Positions 35,461 through 44,624 of a stretch of DNA of 64,000 nt are shown piece after piece (within the stretch, counting starts at the first letter, position 1; each line of letters starts with the position of its first letter). A program made the position numbers and the translations under genes. The notes beneath the pieces were generated by a model. It ran no database searches, was not told the DNA's origin, and worked only from the letters and a program-made list of their open reading frames with translations. Origin of the DNA: Actinomycetospora callitridis (GTDB taxonomy: Bacteria; Actinomycetota; Actinomycetes; Mycobacteriales; Pseudonocardiaceae); assembly GCF_028737265.1 (NCBI RefSeq), contig NZ_JAQZAK010000001.1:868001-932000 (forward strand), read 5' to 3'.

Positions 35461-36051
35461 ATGACAGGCGAGAAGAAGCACCCCGAATCCACCGTCGACG
35501 CCGCGAGCCCGTGGGTGGTCGACGTCGCGCGCGAGCTCCTGCGCCGGCCCGGCCAGATGAAGCCGCTGCGCCGGGACGTCGCCGCGCCCGAGGGGTTCGG
35601 GCTCGAGATGATCGGCGTGCCCGTGGGCGAGCCGATCCACCTCGACCTGCGCCTGGAGTCGGTGATGGAGGGCGTGCTCGCCTCCGGCACGGTGCAGACC
35701 GACGTCGTCGGCGAGTGCTCGCGGTGCCTCGAGTCGTTCACCGACCACGTCGACGTCGACCTCACCGAGCTCTACGCCTACCCCGACTCGGTCACCGACG
35801 ACACGGCCGACGAGGACGAGGTCAGCCGGATCGTCGACGAGCGCATCGACCTCGAGCCCGCGGTCCGCGACGCGGTCCTGCTCGAGCTGCCGGTGACCCC
35901 GCTCTGCCGCGAGGACTGCCCCGGGGTCGAGTCGTCGGACCCCGACGCGTGGGCCTTCGTCCCGGCCGGAGAGGCTCGTGAGAGAATCGATCCTCGCTGG
36001 GCCGCGCTTCAGGAGAAGTACGGCGGCGCCGGCCGTAGTACCGAGAACTAG
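35461..36051 (+). CDS. yceD: YceD family protein (DUF177)
   Basis: A 196-residue DUF177 protein with the conserved cores [12 protein letters not shown] and LCREDCPG, whose four Cys may bind zinc. YceD proteins are almost always coded just before rpmF and are linked to 23S rRNA or ribosome assembly (family knowledge). The ATG at 35461 has no strong ribosome site, but TAGACT at 35444-35449 could be a -10 box giving a very short leader. A 16-base gap leads to rpmF. Confidence 0.9.
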   Translation: MTGEKKHPESTVDAASPWVVDVARELLRRPGQMKPLRRDVAAPEGFGLEMIGVPVGEPIHLDLRLESVMEGVLASGTVQTDVVGECSRCLESFTDHVDVDLTELYAYPDSVTDDTADEDEVSRIVDERIDLEPAVRDAVLLELPVTPLCREDCPGVESSDPDAWAFVPAGEARERIDPRWAALQEKYGGAGRSTEN

Positions 36052-36067
36052 AGGAGAGCTGACCACC

Positions 36068-36250
36068 GTGGCCGTCCCGAAGCGCCGGATGTCGCGCGCG
36101 AATACCCACGCCCGCCGCTCACAGTGGAAGGCGTCCGTGCCGCAGCTGGTGGCGTGCCAGAACAAGGCGTGCGCGAAGCCGAAGCCGCCGCACGTGGCGT
36201 GCCCGAACTGCGGCCAGTACGCCGGTCGCCGGGCCGTCACCCCGGCCTGA
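36068..36250 (+). CDS. rpmF: 50S ribosomal protein L32
   Basis: A 60-residue L32: [20 protein letters not shown], then CQNKAC and CPNCG, a zinc-ribbon with four Cys. AGAGGAGAG lies before the GTG at 36068. It sits between yceD and rnc in the conserved order. Identity is secure. Confidence 0.97.
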   Translation: MAVPKRRMSRANTHARRSQWKASVPQLVACQNKACAKPKPPHVACPNCGQYAGRRAVTPA

Positions 36251-36273
36251 GGGCCGCGTACGCGGTGACGGCG

Positions 36274-37005
36274 ATGAGCGCGGAGCCGGTGGAGCCCCAG
36301 GTCGAGTCCGACGTGTCGACGCTCGGTGAGGTCCTGCAGGTCGATCTCAGCCCGGAGCTGGTCGAGCTCGCCCTGACCCACCGCTCGTACGCCTACGAGC
36401 ACGGCGGGCTGCCCACCAACGAGCGCCTCGAGTTCCTGGGTGACGCCGTGCTCGGCATCATCGTCACCGAGCGGCTCTACCGCGAGCACCCCGATCTGCC
36501 CGAGGGGCAGCTCGCGAAGCTGCGCGCCAGCGTCGTCAACATGCACGCGCTCGCCGGCGTGGCCCGCGAGCTGGGCCTCGGCGAACGCCTGTACCTGGGT
36601 CGCGGCGAGGAGCTGACGGGCGGCCGCGACAAGCCGAGCATCCTCGGCGATGCCGTCGAGGCCGTGCTCGGCGCGGTGCACCTCCAGCACGGCATCGAGA
36701 CCTCGCGCACGCTCGTCGAGCGCCTGTTCGGCGAGCTGCTGCGCACGGCGCCGCTGCTGGGCGCCGGTCTCGACTGGAAGACGAGCCTCCAGGAGCTCAC
36801 CGCGGCCCGGGACCTCGGCGTGCCCGAGTACCGGATGACCGACGAGGGTCCCGACCACCTCAAGGAGTTCACCGCGACGGTCGTCGTGGCGGGCGAGGAG
36901 CTGGGCAGCGGGATCGGGCGGACGAAGAAGGACGCCGAGCAGAAGGCCGCCCGCACCGCCTACCAGCACCTCGACGGCGGGGGCGAGCCCTCCAGCGGTG
37001 CCTGA
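36274..37005 (+). CDS. rnc: Ribonuclease III
   Basis: Double-stranded RNA endonuclease used in rRNA processing. The 243 residues have the RNase III domain with [10 protein letters not shown], the signature [13 protein letters not shown] holding the metal-binding Glu and Asp, and [13 protein letters not shown]. The C-terminal dsRNA-binding domain follows ([35 protein letters not shown]). The ATG at 36274 is chosen; a GTG three codons upstream is an alternative. Its end overlaps mutM by eight bases. Confidence 0.96.
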   Translation: MSAEPVEPQVESDVSTLGEVLQVDLSPELVELALTHRSYAYEHGGLPTNERLEFLGDAVLGIIVTERLYREHPDLPEGQLAKLRASVVNMHALAGVARELGLGERLYLGRGEELTGGRDKPSILGDAVEAVLGAVHLQHGIETSRTLVERLFGELLRTAPLLGAGLDWKTSLQELTAARDLGVPEYRMTDEGPDHLKEFTATVVVAGEELGSGIGRTKKDAEQKAARTAYQHLDGGGEPSSGA

Positions 37006-37861
37006 GCTCCCCGAGGTCGAGGTCGTCCGGCGGGGTCTCGCCGACCACCTGACGGGTCGGCGGGTGAGCGACGTCGAGGTCTCCCACCCCCGCTCGGTGC
37101 GCCGCCAGGCCGGCGGCGCCGCGGAGCTGGTCGACCGGCTGAAGGACCGCCGCCTGAACGCGGTGCGGCGGCGCGGCAAGTACCTGTGGATCGAGCTCGG
37201 TGACGCGGAGGCGGCGCTGCTCGCGCACCTCGGCATGAGCGGCCAGATGCTGGTCCAGCCCGCCGAGCGACCCGATGAGTTGCACCTGCGCATCCGGGTG
37301 CGCTTCGACGACGGCGGCCCCGAGCTGCGCTTCGTCGACCAGCGGACCTTCGGCGGCCTCACCGTCACCGACGTGACCGGCCCCGAGGACCTGCCCGTGC
37401 CCGTGGCGCACATCGGGCGCGACCCGATGGACCCGGCGTTCGACGCCGAGGCCGCGGTCGGGGGCCTGCGCCGCCGGCGCACCGGTCTCAAGCGCGCACT
37501 GCTGGACCAGACCCTGGTGTCGGGGATCGGCAACATCTACGCCGACGAGTCGCTGTGGCGCGCGAAGCTGCACTACGAGCGCCCCACCGCGACGCTGACG
37601 CGCCCCGAGGGCCGGCGGGTGCTGACGGCGGCGCGCGAGGTGATGGACGAGGCACTGGCCGCCGGCGGCACCTCGTTCGACGCGCTCTACGTCGACGTGC
37701 ACGGCGACTCCGGCTACTTCGACCGCGCGCTGGCCGTCTACGGGCAGGCCGACCGCCCGTGCCCCCGCTGCGGGACGCCGGTGGCGCGGGCGCCGTTCAT
37801 GAACCGGTCGTCGTACTGGTGCCCGACCTGCCAGCCGCGTCCGCGGCGGCGCCACCCCTGA
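36998..37861 (+). CDS. mutM: Formamidopyrimidine-DNA glycosylase
   Basis: Removes 8-oxoguanine and ring-opened purines and nicks the DNA. The 287-residue protein begins [13 protein letters not shown], with the catalytic N-terminal Pro exposed after Met removal and the adjacent Glu. [19 protein letters not shown] forms the helix-two-turn-helix. The C-terminal zinc finger is CPRCGTP...WCPTC. The GTG start lies eight bases inside rnc. In mycobacteria acyP and smc follow closely (recalled); here four other genes intervene and acyP is missing from the window. Confidence 0.96.
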   Translation: MPELPEVEVVRRGLADHLTGRRVSDVEVSHPRSVRRQAGGAAELVDRLKDRRLNAVRRRGKYLWIELGDAEAALLAHLGMSGQMLVQPAERPDELHLRIRVRFDDGGPELRFVDQRTFGGLTVTDVTGPEDLPVPVAHIGRDPMDPAFDAEAAVGGLRRRRTGLKRALLDQTLVSGIGNIYADESLWRAKLHYERPTATLTRPEGRRVLTAAREVMDEALAAGGTSFDALYVDVHGDSGYFDRALAVYGQADRPCPRCGTPVARAPFMNRSSYWCPTCQPRPRRRHP

Positions 37862-38353
37862 TCAGGACGGCTCCGCCCGCACGACGTCGAGGTCGTGGAA
37901 CGTCGGGGGTCCGTCGCAGAGGGCCCGCATCTTCTCGGCGAAGGCCGTGGTCACCGGGTGGTCGGAGTTGCGCCGGGCGTCCTCGGCACTGTCGAACGCG
38001 ACGACCTGGAGGTAGGAGTCCGCGCGGTCCCGATGCCGGCCCATGACCATCCACCCGGCGGCCCGTTCGGCGCCGATGTCGGCCATCCAGCCGTCCATGA
38101 GCGCGTCCATCTCGTCGTAGGACCGCGTGCTGAACTCGATGACCTGCACGAACGCCCCCGGCCCGGTCGCCTGCGGCGCGTCGCGCAGGCCACTGCGGAG
38201 CCCGGCCCGCAGCTCGTCGCCGTCGGTGTGGCCGTGCACGGCGACGGCGTGGGCGGCGCCGGCCTCGAGGACCTCGTCCGCCTCGCCGGTCAGGGTGAGC
38301 GAGCACCCGCTCTCGCTGGGCATCTCGCGACAATCGAGCATCTTGCGCGGCAT
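37862..38353 (-). CDS. DUF1059 domain fused to a dimeric alpha/beta-barrel-like domain
   Basis: A 163-residue protein. Residues 1-58 are a DUF1059 domain (RKMLDCREMPSESGCSLTLTG, then EVLEAGAAHAVAVHGH), with two conserved Cys and His. Residues about 65-163 look like an ABM/monooxygenase-type dimeric barrel (FVQVIEFSTRSYDEMDALMDGWMADI, YLQVVAFDSAEDARRNSDHPVT). DUF1059 is normally a stand-alone protein of about 60 residues, so the fusion is notable. Function unknown. It is divergent from a LuxR gene with a 16-bp perfect palindrome between, and is convergent with mutM. Confidence 0.8.
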   Translation of the reverse strand: MPRKMLDCREMPSESGCSLTLTGEADEVLEAGAAHAVAVHGHTDGDELRAGLRSGLRDAPQATGPGAFVQVIEFSTRSYDEMDALMDGWMADIGAERAAGWMVMGRHRDRADSYLQVVAFDSAEDARRNSDHPVTTAFAEKMRALCDGPPTFHDLDVVRAEPS

Positions 38354-38421
38354 GACGGTTCTCCTCGGCTGGACACGAACGGCGGTCCGACCAGTGAAGA
38401 CCCCGGCGGTGCGCGTCTCGA

Positions 38422-38437
38422 TACGGAAGCTTCCGTA
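38422..38437. promoter_or_regulatory. 16-bp perfect palindrome, candidate operator
   Basis: TACGGAAGCTTCCGTA lies in the gap between the divergent DUF1059-fusion and LuxR-type genes, 69 bases from the first start and 88 from the second. It is AT-richer than its surroundings. It is a likely binding site for a dimeric regulator, possibly the neighbouring LuxR protein. Confidence 0.55.
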
Positions 38438-38524
38438 GGCCGGACGAGTGAACCGTCGCCGACCCGTGCTGGTGCGGGGCCGCGAAGCGGTCGACACTCG
38501 GTGACCCGCCCACGGGAGCCGAGC

Positions 38525-39058
38525 ATGACACCGGAGCGCGCGCTGTCCGCGGCCCTCGACCTCGCCGCGGGTGCCGCCGCCGTGCTCTCCGTGCGCGACC
38601 TGGACGCGGTCGTGTGGCCCCGGTTGGCGGCGCTGGTCGGGAGCGACGGCCTGGCGGTGACCGGGTTCGACGGCGCCGCCCTGTCCTGGCCGGCGGGCGG
38701 CAGGCCGAGCGGGCGCCACCAGATGGCCGCGGTGCTCGGGCACGGTCTCGCGCGGGCCCGCGTCGCGCTCGTCCGCGCCGACCGTGCGTTCACCGACCGC
38801 GACCTCGCCCTGCTCGGCCTCGTGCGCCCGCACCTCGCGGACGCCCTCTGGCGCGCCGCCCACGAGCCGGAGCCGTGTCCGCTCACCGCTCGCCAGCGCG
38901 CGGTCCTCGCCGGGGTCGCACAGGGCGCCACGGACCGCGCGATCGCCCACGATCTCGGCATCAGCCGCCGGACCGTCGGCAAGCACCTCGAGAACGCCTA
39001 CGCGGTCCTCGGCGTGCACGACCGCACGTCGGCGGCTCTGCTCGTGGGGACCCGGTAG
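38525..39058 (+). CDS. LuxR-family transcriptional regulator
   Basis: A 177-residue regulator. A degenerate N-terminal sensor-like region is followed by the C-terminal LuxR helix-turn-helix (LTARQRAVLAGVAQGATDRAIA, LGISRRTVGKHLENAYAVLGV). There is no receiver domain or quorum-sensing autoinducer domain that I can identify. The ATG at 38525 follows GGGAGCCGAG. It probably controls itself and the divergent DUF1059-fusion gene (inferred from the palindrome between them). Its signal is unknown. Confidence 0.85.
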   Translation: MTPERALSAALDLAAGAAAVLSVRDLDAVVWPRLAALVGSDGLAVTGFDGAALSWPAGGRPSGRHQMAAVLGHGLARARVALVRADRAFTDRDLALLGLVRPHLADALWRAAHEPEPCPLTARQRAVLAGVAQGATDRAIAHDLGISRRTVGKHLENAYAVLGVHDRTSAALLVGTR

Positions 39059-39062
39059 CGGG

Positions 39063-39275
39063 TCAGCCCTCGCCGCGCAGCGAGCGCCGGATCTCCTCGA
39101 GCTTGTCGCGGGCGGCGCTCTCGTGGTCGGCTTCGCGTTCGGCCCGCGCCTGCCCCTCGGGGCTCTCGGAGACCAGCTCCTCGTAGCCCGCGGCCGTGGT
39201 CGAGCGGCGCTCGATCGTCTCGCGGACGTGCTCGAACGTGGGGACGCCGTCCTCGGTGTATCCCGGCTCGGTCAC
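39063..39275 (-). CDS. Small acidic helical protein, unknown
   Basis: A 70-residue protein with a predicted helical, strongly charged C-terminal half (EGQARAEREADHESAARDKLEEIRR). The N-terminus is TEPGYTEDGVPTFEHVRETIERR. I do not recognise a family. GAGGAC precedes the GTG at 39275. It is convergent with the LuxR gene and lies downstream of the SRPBCC gene's terminator, so it has its own promoter. Could be a regulator or chaperone adaptor; no evidence for either. Confidence 0.55.
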   Translation of the reverse strand: MTEPGYTEDGVPTFEHVRETIERRSTTAAGYEELVSESPEGQARAEREADHESAARDKLEEIRRSLRGEG

Positions 39276-39318
39276 GTCCTCGAGCGTAGCTGCCACCGAC
39301 CGCGAGCGGAGACGCGTC

Positions 39319-39349
39319 GGGCCCCGCATCGCAGCGCGATGCGGGGCCC
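39319..39349 (-). terminator. Terminator after the SRPBCC gene
   Basis: GGGCCCCGCATCG (39319-39331) and CGATGCGGGGCCC (39337-39349) form a perfect 13-bp stem with a 5-base loop, 20 bases downstream of the SRPBCC gene stop on the minus strand. Confidence 0.85.
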
Positions 39350-39369
39350 GGACGACGGAGCGCGGAGGC

Positions 39370-39819
39370 TCAGACGTTCTGCGAGGAGCGCTCCATGAGC
39401 TGCTTGAACTCCTCGAGCGCCTTCTCGATCTTCTTCTGCGGGTCGGCGAACAGCTTCGCGACGGCGTCGCCCGCGGCGCCGCCGGGGGTCTGCACGTGGA
39501 GGCTGACCTCGACGCCGGTGGAGTCACCGTGGGGGTCGAAACGGACCGCGCCGCCGGTCTCGACGTGGTTGTTGCTCTCCTCGAGCGACTTCCACGCGAT
39601 CTTGCGGTCGGTCTCCTCGTCGATGATCTTGGCGTCCCACTCGACGGTCTTGCCGAGCGGACCGTCGACGACCCAGTGCGTGACGTCGGCGGCGCCCCCC
39701 TTGGGCTCGACCGACTTCACGTCGTCCATGATCTGAGGCAGGTTCGTCAGCGGACGCCACCACTGGTAGCACTGGGCAGCCGGGGCGTTGATCTCGAGGT
39801 AGTGCGTTGCGGTTGCCAT
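39370..39819 (-). CDS. SRPBCC-fold protein (polyketide cyclase/dehydrase type)
   Basis: A 149-residue START-like protein that would hold a hydrophobic ligand in a helix-grip cavity. Key parts are ATHYLEINAPAAQCYQWWRPLTNLPQIMDDVKSVE, DGPLGKTVEWDAKIIDEETDRKIAWKS and FDPHGDSTGVEVSLHVQT, each matching the strand pattern of the family (quoted in pieces). A C-terminal amphipathic helix follows. The ATG at 39819 gives the canonical N-terminus; an ATG six codons upstream is possible. It is divergent from smc and ends at a strong hairpin. Ligand unknown. Confidence 0.8.
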   Translation of the reverse strand: MATATHYLEINAPAAQCYQWWRPLTNLPQIMDDVKSVEPKGGAADVTHWVVDGPLGKTVEWDAKIIDEETDRKIAWKSLEESNNHVETGGAVRFDPHGDSTGVEVSLHVQTPGGAAGDAVAKLFADPQKKIEKALEEFKQLMERSSQNV

Positions 39820-39954
39820 GCCTGTCGGGTCACCCATGGTCCCCGCTCGTAAACGGTGGGTGACCGCACTGATGTTCGGCGTTTCGGGTGGTCCGTCCCC
39901 CCGTCGGGCCCCGCGGGTAGCGTCCCGGGTCACCGGCGGGGGAGGGACGTCCGC

Positions 39955-42900
39955 GTGCACCTGAAGAGCCTGACGCTCAAGGGCTTCAAGTCCTTCGCGT
40001 CCTCGACGACGCTGCGCTTCGAGCCGGGCATCACGTGCGTGGTCGGGCCCAACGGGTCGGGCAAGTCCAACGTGGTCGACGCGATCAGCTGGGTGCTCGG
40101 CGAGCAGGGGGCCAAGGCGCTGCGCGGCGGGAAGATGGAGGACGTCATCTTCGCCGGCACGTCGGGGCGCGCCCCGCTGGGCCGCGCCGAGGTCACGCTG
40201 ACCATCGACAACTCCGACGGCGCCCTCCCCATCTCCTACGCCGAGGTGTCGATCACCCGGCGCGTGTTCCGCTCCGGCGCGGGCGAGTACGAGATCAACG
40301 GCAGCAGCTGCCGCCTGCTCGACGTCCAGGAGCTCCTCTCGGACTCCGGCATCGGGCGCGAGCTGCACGTGCTCGTCGGCCAGGGGCAGCTCGACGCGAT
40401 CCTGCAGTCGCGGCCCGAGGAGCGGCGGGCGTTCATCGAGGAGGCCGCGGGGGTCCTCAAGCACCGCAAGCGCAAGGAGAAGGCGCTCCGCAAGCTCGAG
40501 GCGATGCAGGCCAACCTCACGCGCCTGTCCGACCTCACCACCGAGCTCCGCCGCCAGCTCAAGCCGCTGGGACGGCAGGCCGAGATCGCCCGGCGCGCCC
40601 AGACCATCCAGGCCGACCTGCGCGACGCCCGTCTGCGCCTCGCCGCCGACGACCTGGTGACCCTGCGCGGGCAGATCGAGCGTGAGCAGGCCGACGAGGA
40701 CGCCGCCCGGGCCCGGCGCGACGAGACCGAGCGCGCGCTGGCCGAGGTGGGCGAGCGGGTCGCGGCGCTCGAGGCCGCGGTCGAGGCCGCGACGCCGGCG
40801 CACACCCGCGCGCAGGAGGGCTGGTACCGCCTCTCGGCGCTGCAGGAGCGCCTGCGCGGCACCGTCGCGCTGGCCGCCGAGCGTCACCGTCACGTCGCGA
40901 CGGCCCAGGACGCGCCCACCGGCCCGGACCCCGACGACCTCGAGCGCCAGGCGGACGAGGCCGCGGGGCACGAGGCGACGCTCGAGGAGGAGGTCGCCGA
41001 GGCCCGCGCGATCCTCGAGGGGCACGCGGAGCAGCGCGAGACCGCCGAGGACGCGCTCACCACCGCCGAGCGCCGCCTCGCCGCGGCCACCCGCGCCGCC
41101 GCCGACCGCCGCGAGGGCGTGGCGCGCCTGGCGGGGCAGGTCGAGACGCTGCGCGGGCGCCTGGCCTCGTCCACCGAGGAGCTCACGCAGATCGCGGCGT
41201 CGCTCACCGAGGCCCACGAGCGTGCCGGGGCCGCCCGCGAGGAGCTCGCCGCGGCCGAGGAGGAGTCCGGTCCGGCGACGGAGTCCCGGGACGACGACGC
41301 CCCCGGAACCGTGGTGGACGACGCGGACGGCCCCGACCCCGAGGCCGCGCTCGACGCCGCCGTCGAGCGCCACGAGGCGGCGCGGGCCGAGGTCGACCGC
41401 GCCGGCGCGGCCCACCGCGACGCCGAGCGCGACCGCGCGCACTGGCAGGCCCGCACCGACGCGCTCGCGCTCGGTCTCACCCGGCGCGACGGCGCCGGCG
41501 CGCTGCTCGGCGCGTCCGACCGGGTGCCCGGGGTGCTCGGGTCCGTGGCCGCGCTGTTGCGTGTCACGCCGGGCCACGAGGACGCGGTCACCGCCGCGCT
41601 CGGCTCGGCCGCGGACGCGGTGGCGGTGACGGGCACCGACGCCGCCGCCGACGCGCTCGCCGAGCTGCACGCCGCGGAGGGTGGGCGCGCGGGGCTGCTG
41701 GTCGGCGGGGGCGGGGCGGCCGAGGCGTCCCCCGGCGATCCGCCCGCCGGGGCCCGGTGGGCCGCCGACCTCGTCCGCGCCCCCGACGACCTCGCCGGCG
41801 CCGTCGCCCGCGTCCTGGCCGGCACGGTGGTCGTCGACGACCTCGCCGCCGCCCGCACGGTCGTCCGCGACCACCCCCACCTGCGCGCGGTGACGCGCGC
41901 CGGCGACCTCCTCGGCGCCGACTGGGCGGAGGGTGGCCCGTCGGGCAACCAGAGCCTGCTGGAGATGCAGGCGGCCGCGGACGAGGCGGGCGACCGGCTC
42001 GCCGCCGCCGACCGCCGCATCCGCGAGGTCGACGCCGGGCTCGAGGCCGCCAAGGAGGCCGAGTCGGCCGCGCGCGCCGAGGTCGGCGTCGCCCGCCAGG
42101 TCCGCGACGACCGTCGTCGGGCCGACACCGAGGCCCGCCGGGCCGCCGACGCCCGCCGCGCCGCCGACGACGCCGCCCGCGCCGAGGCCGCCCGGCGCCT
42201 GGGCAGGCTCACCGAGACCGTGCGCGGCGCGGAGGCCGAGGCCCAGCGCCTCACCGAGCGCCAGGCGGCCGTCGAGAGCGCCCGTGACGAGCGGCGCGCC
42301 GAGCTCGACGAGCTCACCGAGCGCCTGGCGATGGCCCAGGACGAGGCGGCCGACGACGCGGCAGGCGCCGACGCCGACGACCACGCCGCCGAGCGCGACG
42401 CGGCGTCCGCCGCCCTGACGGCGGCCCGGTCGGCCGAGGTCGACGCCCGGCTCGCCCTGCGCACCGCCGAGGAGCGGCTGCGGGCGGTCACCGGGCGCGC
42501 CGAGGGTCTGCGTCGCCGCGCGGCGGGGGAGCGCGAGCAGCGCGCGCGGGCGCAGGAGCGGGCCCGCGCCCGGGCCCGGGCCGCGGCGCTCACCGAGGAG
42601 GCGGTGCGGCACGGGCGCGACGCCCTGGAGCGGCTCGAGGGCTCGCTCGCCCGTGCGGCGGCGGCCCGCGACGCGGCGGCGTCGGTGCGCACGGCCCGTG
42701 CCGGTGAGCTGGAGACCGCCCGCGAGCGCCAGCGGGAGCTCCAGGCGGGCCTCGAACGCCTCACGAACGCGGTGCACCGCGACGAGGTGGTCCGCGCCGA
42801 GCAGCGCACCCGGCTGCAGCAGATGGAGTCCGGGATCGGCGAGCGCTTCGGCATCGGGCTCGACGACCTCGTCGGCGAGTACGGCCCGGACGTGCCGAGC

Positions 42901-43677
42901 CCGCCGCCCGCGGGCGAGGTGGCCGAGGTCGAGGCGGCCCGCGAGCGCGGCGAGCAGGTCGTCATGCCGCCGTCCGAGCCCTTCGACCGCGCCACCCAGC
43001 AGCGCCGGGCCACCCGCGCGGAGAAGGAGCTGGGCACGCTCGGGAAGGTCAACCCGCTCGCGCTGGAGGAGTACGCGGCCCTCGAGGAGCGCTACCGCTT
43101 CCTGTCGACGCAGCTCGAGGACGTCAAGAACAGCCGCCGCGACCTCCTCGAGGTCGTCTCCCAGGTCGACGCCACGATCCTCGACGTCTTCGCGGGCGCG
43201 TTCGCCGACGTCGCCCGCGAGTTCGAGGCCGTGTTCCCGGTGCTGTTCCCGGGAGGCGACGGCCGACTCGTGCTGACCGACCCGGACGACCTTCTGGCCA
43301 CCGGCGTCGAGGTCGAGGCCCGCCCGCCCGGCAAGAAGGTCAAGCGGCTCTCGCTGCTCTCCGGCGGGGAGAAGTCCCTGACGGCGGTCGCGATGCTCGT
43401 CGCGATCTTCCGCGCCCGGCCGTCGCCGTTCTACGTGCTCGACGAGGTCGAGGCCGCGCTCGACGACGCCAACCTCCGCCGGCTCATCGGCCTGCTCGCC
43501 GACCTGCGCCGCAGCTCCCAGCTGGTGATCATCACGCACCAGAAGCCGACGATGGAGATCGCCGACGCGCTGTACGGCGTGAGCATGCGCGGCGACGGCA
43601 TCACCGCGGTCATCTCGCAGCGCCTGCGCGGGGCCGACGCCCCCGGCCCGTTCGCGGAGACTCCCACCTCGACCTGA
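39955..43677 (+). CDS. smc: Chromosome segregation protein SMC
   Basis: Condensin ATPase that organises and separates chromosomes with ScpA/ScpB. The 1240 residues have the N-terminal ATP head (GFKSFASSTTLRF, Walker A VVGPNGSGKSNVVDAI near 32). Two long coiled coils of Ala/Arg/Glu follow around a hinge at about residues 510-670 (VPGVLGSVAALLRV, LLGADWAEGGPSGNQSL). The C-terminal head has signature LLSGGEKSLTAVAML and Walker B FYVLDEVEAALDD. The GTG at 39955 follows GGGGGAGGGACG. The hinge region is unusually rich in Gly and Ala. An unbroken open frame opposite it is an artefact of GC content. Confidence 0.97.
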   Translation: MHLKSLTLKGFKSFASSTTLRFEPGITCVVGPNGSGKSNVVDAISWVLGEQGAKALRGGKMEDVIFAGTSGRAPLGRAEVTLTIDNSDGALPISYAEVSITRRVFRSGAGEYEINGSSCRLLDVQELLSDSGIGRELHVLVGQGQLDAILQSRPEERRAFIEEAAGVLKHRKRKEKALRKLEAMQANLTRLSDLTTELRRQLKPLGRQAEIARRAQTIQADLRDARLRLAADDLVTLRGQIEREQADEDAARARRDETERALAEVGERVAALEAAVEAATPAHTRAQEGWYRLSALQERLRGTVALAAERHRHVATAQDAPTGPDPDDLERQADEAAGHEATLEEEVAEARAILEGHAEQRETAEDALTTAERRLAAATRAAADRREGVARLAGQVETLRGRLASSTEELTQIAASLTEAHERAGAAREELAAAEEESGPATESRDDDAPGTVVDDADGPDPEAALDAAVERHEAARAEVDRAGAAHRDAERDRAHWQARTDALALGLTRRDGAGALLGASDRVPGVLGSVAALLRVTPGHEDAVTAALGSAADAVAVTGTDAAADALAELHAAEGGRAGLLVGGGGAAEASPGDPPAGARWAADLVRAPDDLAGAVARVLAGTVVVDDLAAARTVVRDHPHLRAVTRAGDLLGADWAEGGPSGNQSLLEMQAAADEAGDRLAAADRRIREVDAGLEAAKEAESAARAEVGVARQVRDDRRRADTEARRAADARRAADDAARAEAARRLGRLTETVRGAEAEAQRLTERQAAVESARDERRAELDELTERLAMAQDEAADDAAGADADDHAAERDAASAALTAARSAEVDARLALRTAEERLRAVTGRAEGLRRRAAGEREQRARAQERARARARAAALTEEAVRHGRDALERLEGSLARAAAARDAAASVRTARAGELETARERQRELQAGLERLTNAVHRDEVVRAEQRTRLQQMESGIGERFGIGLDDLVGEYGPDVPSPPPAGEVAEVEAARERGEQVVMPPSEPFDRATQQRRATRAEKELGTLGKVNPLALEEYAALEERYRFLSTQLEDVKNSRRDLLEVVSQVDATILDVFAGAFADVAREFEAVFPVLFPGGDGRLVLTDPDDLLATGVEVEARPPGKKVKRLSLLSGGEKSLTAVAMLVAIFRARPSPFYVLDEVEAALDDANLRRLIGLLADLRRSSQLVIITHQKPTMEIADALYGVSMRGDGITAVISQRLRGADAPGPFAETPTST

Positions 43678-43816
43678 CCACGTTCCGTGCCTCAAGGTTG
43701 CACTGCGTAGTCGAAGACGCCCGGTTCGGGCGAGCGGGACGACGCCCCCGTGGGCTCCCCGCGGGCGCGAGGCGCCTCTACCGTGCTGGTCAGAGGGCTG
43801 ACGACGGGGGGCGGAC

Positions 43817-44401
43817 ATGACGGCGGTGCGACACGGTCCAGCTCACCCGGCCCACGCCGCCCCCGCCGGCGCCCCGGTGTTGTCGCCCGTCCCCCGGACC
43901 GTGCCGGACGGGCCCAGCACCGGCCGGCACGCCCGTGTCGGGTCCGGCGTCCCGTCCGGTCCGCTCGTGCGCCTGCGGACGGTCGTCCCCGCGCCCGAGC
44001 CGTCGCCGGAGCCCAGCGGTCGACTGGTGATCGACAGCTCGTACTGCCGCCTGAGCCCGCACCTCGGCGCCCGCAAGGTGGCGGTGAGCGTCGACGGCCT
44101 GCCCTGGCGGTTCGCCTGGGGCCGCACCCCGATCGACCTGCCGGCGGGCCGCCACCTCGTGGAGATCGAGGTCGAGGGCGGGCGGAACGGCTGGGGCCAC
44201 GTCGCCGACGCCGTGCCGGTCGCCGCAGGCCACACCGTCGAGGTGTTCTACCGCGCGCCCGCGCTGCCGCGGCTCGCCGGCTCGCTCGGCCCGGCCCGCC
44301 AGCGCACCGCCGGCTTCCCCGTGTGCGTGGCGCTCCTCGCCCTCGGGGGTCTGGCGGTGCTCGCGCTGCTCGTCGCCGCGCTCGTCCTGCTCGTCGGCTG
44401 A
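43817..44401 (+). CDS. Uncharacterised protein with a C-terminal membrane span
   Basis: A 194-residue protein, unrecognised. Residues 1-70 are Pro/Ala-rich and probably disordered. Residues about 72-148 look like a beta-sandwich (RLVIDSSYCRLSPHLGARKVAVSV, TPIDLPAGRHLVEIEVEGG, GHTVEVFYRAPAL), similar in pattern to PEGA-type or Ig-like domains. The end is one transmembrane helix (VALLALGGLAVLALLVAALVLLVG). This is a tail-anchored layout with most of the protein in the cytoplasm. It sits alone between smc and ftsY. Function unknown. Confidence 0.65.
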   Translation: MTAVRHGPAHPAHAAPAGAPVLSPVPRTVPDGPSTGRHARVGSGVPSGPLVRLRTVVPAPEPSPEPSGRLVIDSSYCRLSPHLGARKVAVSVDGLPWRFAWGRTPIDLPAGRHLVEIEVEGGRNGWGHVADAVPVAAGHTVEVFYRAPALPRLAGSLGPARQRTAGFPVCVALLALGGLAVLALLVAALVLLVG

Positions 44402-44432
44402 CCGCGCCGCGGGGAGTTGCGGTCGGCTGGTC

Positions 44433-44545
44433 CCGTGCTGGAGATGCTTCGGTTCTCGAAGCGTTGTGAGCGCCGAGGACGCCCTGCCGGGTCGGTGCCG
44501 CGGCCCGGTGATGCCGTGCTGGCGATGCTTCGGTTCTCGAAGCGT
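44433..44545. repeat. Two hairpin-forming copies of a 32-bp repeat upstream of ftsY
   Basis: Copies at 44433-44464 and 44514-44545 agree at 31 of 32 bases. The core is ATGCTTCGGTTCTCGAAGCG, in which GCTTCG and CGAAGC pair around five bases. The repeats are 81 bases apart, and the flanks after each copy are also partly similar, so an 81-bp unit may have been duplicated. They fill most of the 223-base gap before ftsY. Confidence 0.8.
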
Positions 44546-44624
44546 CCTCAGCGAGGGGGACGACCTCGGGTCAGGGTGACCCGGTGGCGCGCTGCCACCA
44601 CGCCCGGCTGGGAGACTGAGCAGC

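Noticed and set aside
39370..43818. Open frame of nearly 1500 codons opposite smc
   Set aside because: It runs antisense to a complete smc gene, has GC-biased low-complexity sequence and no family motif. Only its last 149 codons, beyond the smc start, are a real gene (the SRPBCC protein).
44433..44545. LexA/SOS box in the ftsY upstream repeat
   Set aside because: TTCGGTTCTCGAA lacks the GAAC-n4-GTTC pattern of actinobacterial LexA sites.
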